Below are positions 62,941 through 64,000 of a stretch of 64,000 nucleotides of DNA, piece by piece. The stretch is taken from NCBI RefSeq assembly GCF_047124445.1, contig NZ_CP138921.1, forward strand, positions 4,030,001 to 4,094,000, read 5' to 3'. A model generated the notes under the pieces. The model was not told the DNA's origin, made no database searches, and saw only the letters and a list, made by a program, of their open reading frames with translations. The number at the start of each line of letters is the position of its first letter. Position 1 is the stretch's first letter. The stretch is from Shimia sp047124445 (lineage in GTDB: Bacteria; Pseudomonadota; Alphaproteobacteria; Rhodobacterales; Rhodobacteraceae). The translations under genes were made by a program, and so were the position numbers.

Positions 62941-63417
62941 ATGATCGGCATGAGTAAGAAAATCGACCAGATTGATCGCAATATCCTTGATGTTCTGCAA
63001 AGAGACGCCTCCTTGTCGCAACGCGAAGTGGCGGATCGTGTGGGCCTGTCGCAAAACGCCCTGTGGCGGCGGTTGAAAAAGCTCGAAGAAGAAGGCGTGC
63101 TTTTGGGGTCGCGTATGCGCATCGATCCCACGGCGCTGGGCCTCGATCTGACCGTCTTTGTCATGGTGCGCACTCGCAATCACTCCATGGAATGGGCCGA
63201 AGGGTTCAAGTCCCATGTGGCGCGCATTCCTCAAGTGGCGGAGATGCATCGAATTGGCGGTGACTGGGACTATATGCTGAAAATCATCACCTCGGGCATG
63301 TCTGGCTACGATGCCGTCTACCGCCGCCTGACCACAGGTTATGAGCTCGATACGGTCACAGGCTTCTTCTCCATGGAAACCATGCTCGAAGACCGCCCCG
63401 TCGATGTTTTTGGTTAG
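62941..63417 (+). CDS. Lrp/AsnC family transcriptional regulator
   Basis: The product (158 aa) has an N-terminal helix-turn-helix (QIDRNILDVLQRDASLSQRE, then VADRVGLSQNALWRRLKKLE) and a RAM domain (VFVMVRTRNHSMEWAE, WDYMLKIITSGMSGYD). It is divergent from the class V PLP enzyme and so probably controls it in response to an amino acid, plausibly cysteine or a sulfur compound. The start may be the ATG at 62941 or at 62950; no ribosome-binding site decides. It is not closely alike to the Lrp gene at 41816. Confidence 0.9.
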   Translation: MIGMSKKIDQIDRNILDVLQRDASLSQREVADRVGLSQNALWRRLKKLEEEGVLLGSRMRIDPTALGLDLTVFVMVRTRNHSMEWAEGFKSHVARIPQVAEMHRIGGDWDYMLKIITSGMSGYDAVYRRLTTGYELDTVTGFFSMETMLEDRPVDVFG

Positions 63418-63494
63418 GTAAAGCTTAAGCCGTCACAAAAGTTTCACTGCAACCGGCCAGAAAGCCGGCATGAAATGCTTGCGACTCACCCTTT

Positions 63495-63522
63495 ATATCC
63501 ATATTTCATGAATTATGGATAT
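63495..63522. promoter_or_regulatory. 28-bp palindromic operator overlapping the arsR start
   Basis: ATATCCATA (63495-63503) and TATGGATAT (63514-63522) are exact complements around TTTCATGAAT, whose core TTCATGAA is itself palindromic. This is the kind of dyad that ArsR repressors bind. The right arm contains the first ATG of arsR (63515), so repressor binding would block both transcription and any short leader. A weak TTGCGA (63479) with ATATTT 16 bases on could be the promoter. Confidence 0.75.
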
Positions 63523-63847
63523 GATGTCAGCCCTCACTGCCTTTTCGGCCCTGTCCCAGCAAACCCGTCTGGAAGCTTTCCGTCTCCTGGTGACGGCAGG
63601 TGACGCAGGCATGAGCGCCGGGGACATCGCCGAGGCCTTGGACGTGCGCCAAAACACGCTTTCGGCCAATCTTTCGGTGCTGCTGCAAGCAGGTCTAGTG
63701 CGCAACCAGCGAGAGGGCCGCGTGATCCGCTACTTTGCGGACACGGACGGCATGCGCGGGATGTTGGGGTTTCTTCTGCAGGACTGCTGCGGCGGTCGGC
63801 CAGAGCTGTGCCAGCCACTCATTGAAGACCTGACTTGTGGTTGCTGA
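63515..63847 (+). CDS. arsR: ArsR-family metalloregulator
   Basis: The product (110 aa) has a winged helix ([60 protein letters not shown]). A C-terminal Cys-rich region (DCCGG, LCQPL, TCGC) fits As(III) binding by a distinct Cys set, as in some alphaproteobacterial ArsR proteins. The start may be ATG 63515, 63521 or 63524, since none has a clear ribosome-binding site and the first lies inside the operator. It is the first gene of an ars operon, 13 bases before arsC. Confidence 0.9.
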   Translation: MDMMSALTAFSALSQQTRLEAFRLLVTAGDAGMSAGDIAEALDVRQNTLSANLSVLLQAGLVRNQREGRVIRYFADTDGMRGMLGFLLQDCCGGRPELCQPLIEDLTCGC

Positions 63848-63860
63848 AGGAGCGCACAAA

Positions 63861-64000
63861 ATGACCGACAAAACTTACAACGTGCTCTTCCTTTGCACTG
63901 GCAACTCCGCCCGATCCCTTATCGCCGAGGCGGTGCTAGAACGCGAGTCTATGGGCCGCTTTAAAGGCTATTCAGCCGGGTCATCCCCCAAAGATGCGCC
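63861..64000 (+). CDS. arsC: Arsenate reductase, low-molecular-weight phosphatase type (3' end cut off)
   Basis: The first 46 codons are present ([20 protein letters not shown]), with the C-x5-R loop CTGNSAR at residues 12-18, the nucleophile and anion pocket of thioredoxin-coupled arsenate reductases and LMW protein tyrosine phosphatases. Its place directly behind arsR makes arsenate reductase the likely role. AAGGAG lies 8-9 bases upstream of the ATG. The rest lies outside the window. Confidence 0.9.
   Translation, partial: MTDKTYNVLFLCTGNSARSLIAEAVLERESMGRFKGYSAGSSPKDA

Overview
The window is GC-rich, densely coded DNA from an alphaproteobacterium, most likely a marine Rhodobacteraceae (Roseobacter group). 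The placement rests on gene content and protein character: a fused two-domain E1 dehydrogenase, a homoserine dehydrogenase / glpX / recJ neighbourhood, an Lrp regulator beside a succinate-semialdehyde-type dehydrogenase, GTG and TTG starts, and a small CCGCCGG palindrome downstream of genes. No rRNA, CRISPR array, insertion sequence, integrase or replication origin was seen. The sequence is cut at both ends, inside a peptide-type substrate-binding protein on the left and inside an arsenate reductase on the right.

Layout. 1-3170: end of a dipeptide/oligopeptide-type binding protein, then a fused alpha/beta 2-oxoacid dehydrogenase E1. 3436-34309: the secE-nusG-rplKA-rplJL-rpoBC-rpsL-rpsG-fusA-tuf core, preceded by two related membrane proteins of unknown function. 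The core is broken in four places by unrelated genes: nusG|rplK (methyltransferase, TetR, AhpD-like, GNAT), rplA|rplJ (chemoreceptor, desaturase, secreted protein, LacX-like epimerase), rplL|rpoB (L,D-transpeptidase-like protein and FAD monooxygenase, both antisense) and rpoC|rpsL (EamA transporter, rhamnosyltransferase-like protein). Most core blocks end in a strong terminator; where a block follows an insertion it has its own structured leader or promoter.

34391-43863: a tandem SpoIIAA-like protein, a complete four-gene peptide-type ABC importer (binding protein, two permeases, double ATPase), trmO, and an Lrp regulator with an aldehyde dehydrogenase. 44009-51488: two identical tRNA-Glu genes, recJ, glpX, a frameshifted RTX/VCBS surface protein, homoserine dehydrogenase and a small lipoprotein, all on the minus strand.

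51615-64000: accessory metabolism. A TetR gene, an MFS symporter and a pirin precede a plus-strand run (acyl-CoA ligase, epoxide-hydrolase-like protein, nitronate-monooxygenase-like protein, histidine phosphatase, ACAD10/11-type phosphotransferase, SDR, hotdog thioesterase) that reads as acyl-CoA or hydroxyacyl-CoA catabolism. It is followed by a class V PLP enzyme divergent from an Lrp regulator, and by the start of an ars operon (arsR, arsC).

The best candidates for undescribed biology are: the pair of paralogous two-helix membrane proteins fixed upstream of secE; the interrupted translation/transcription core with rewired leaders (alternative helices before rplJ, a long hairpin leader before rpoB, an 11-bp perfect palindrome before secE); the ACAD10/11-type kinase operon; and the RTX protein with its repeats at the N-terminus and a one-base frameshift. 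No single clearly novel defence or mobile system was found.
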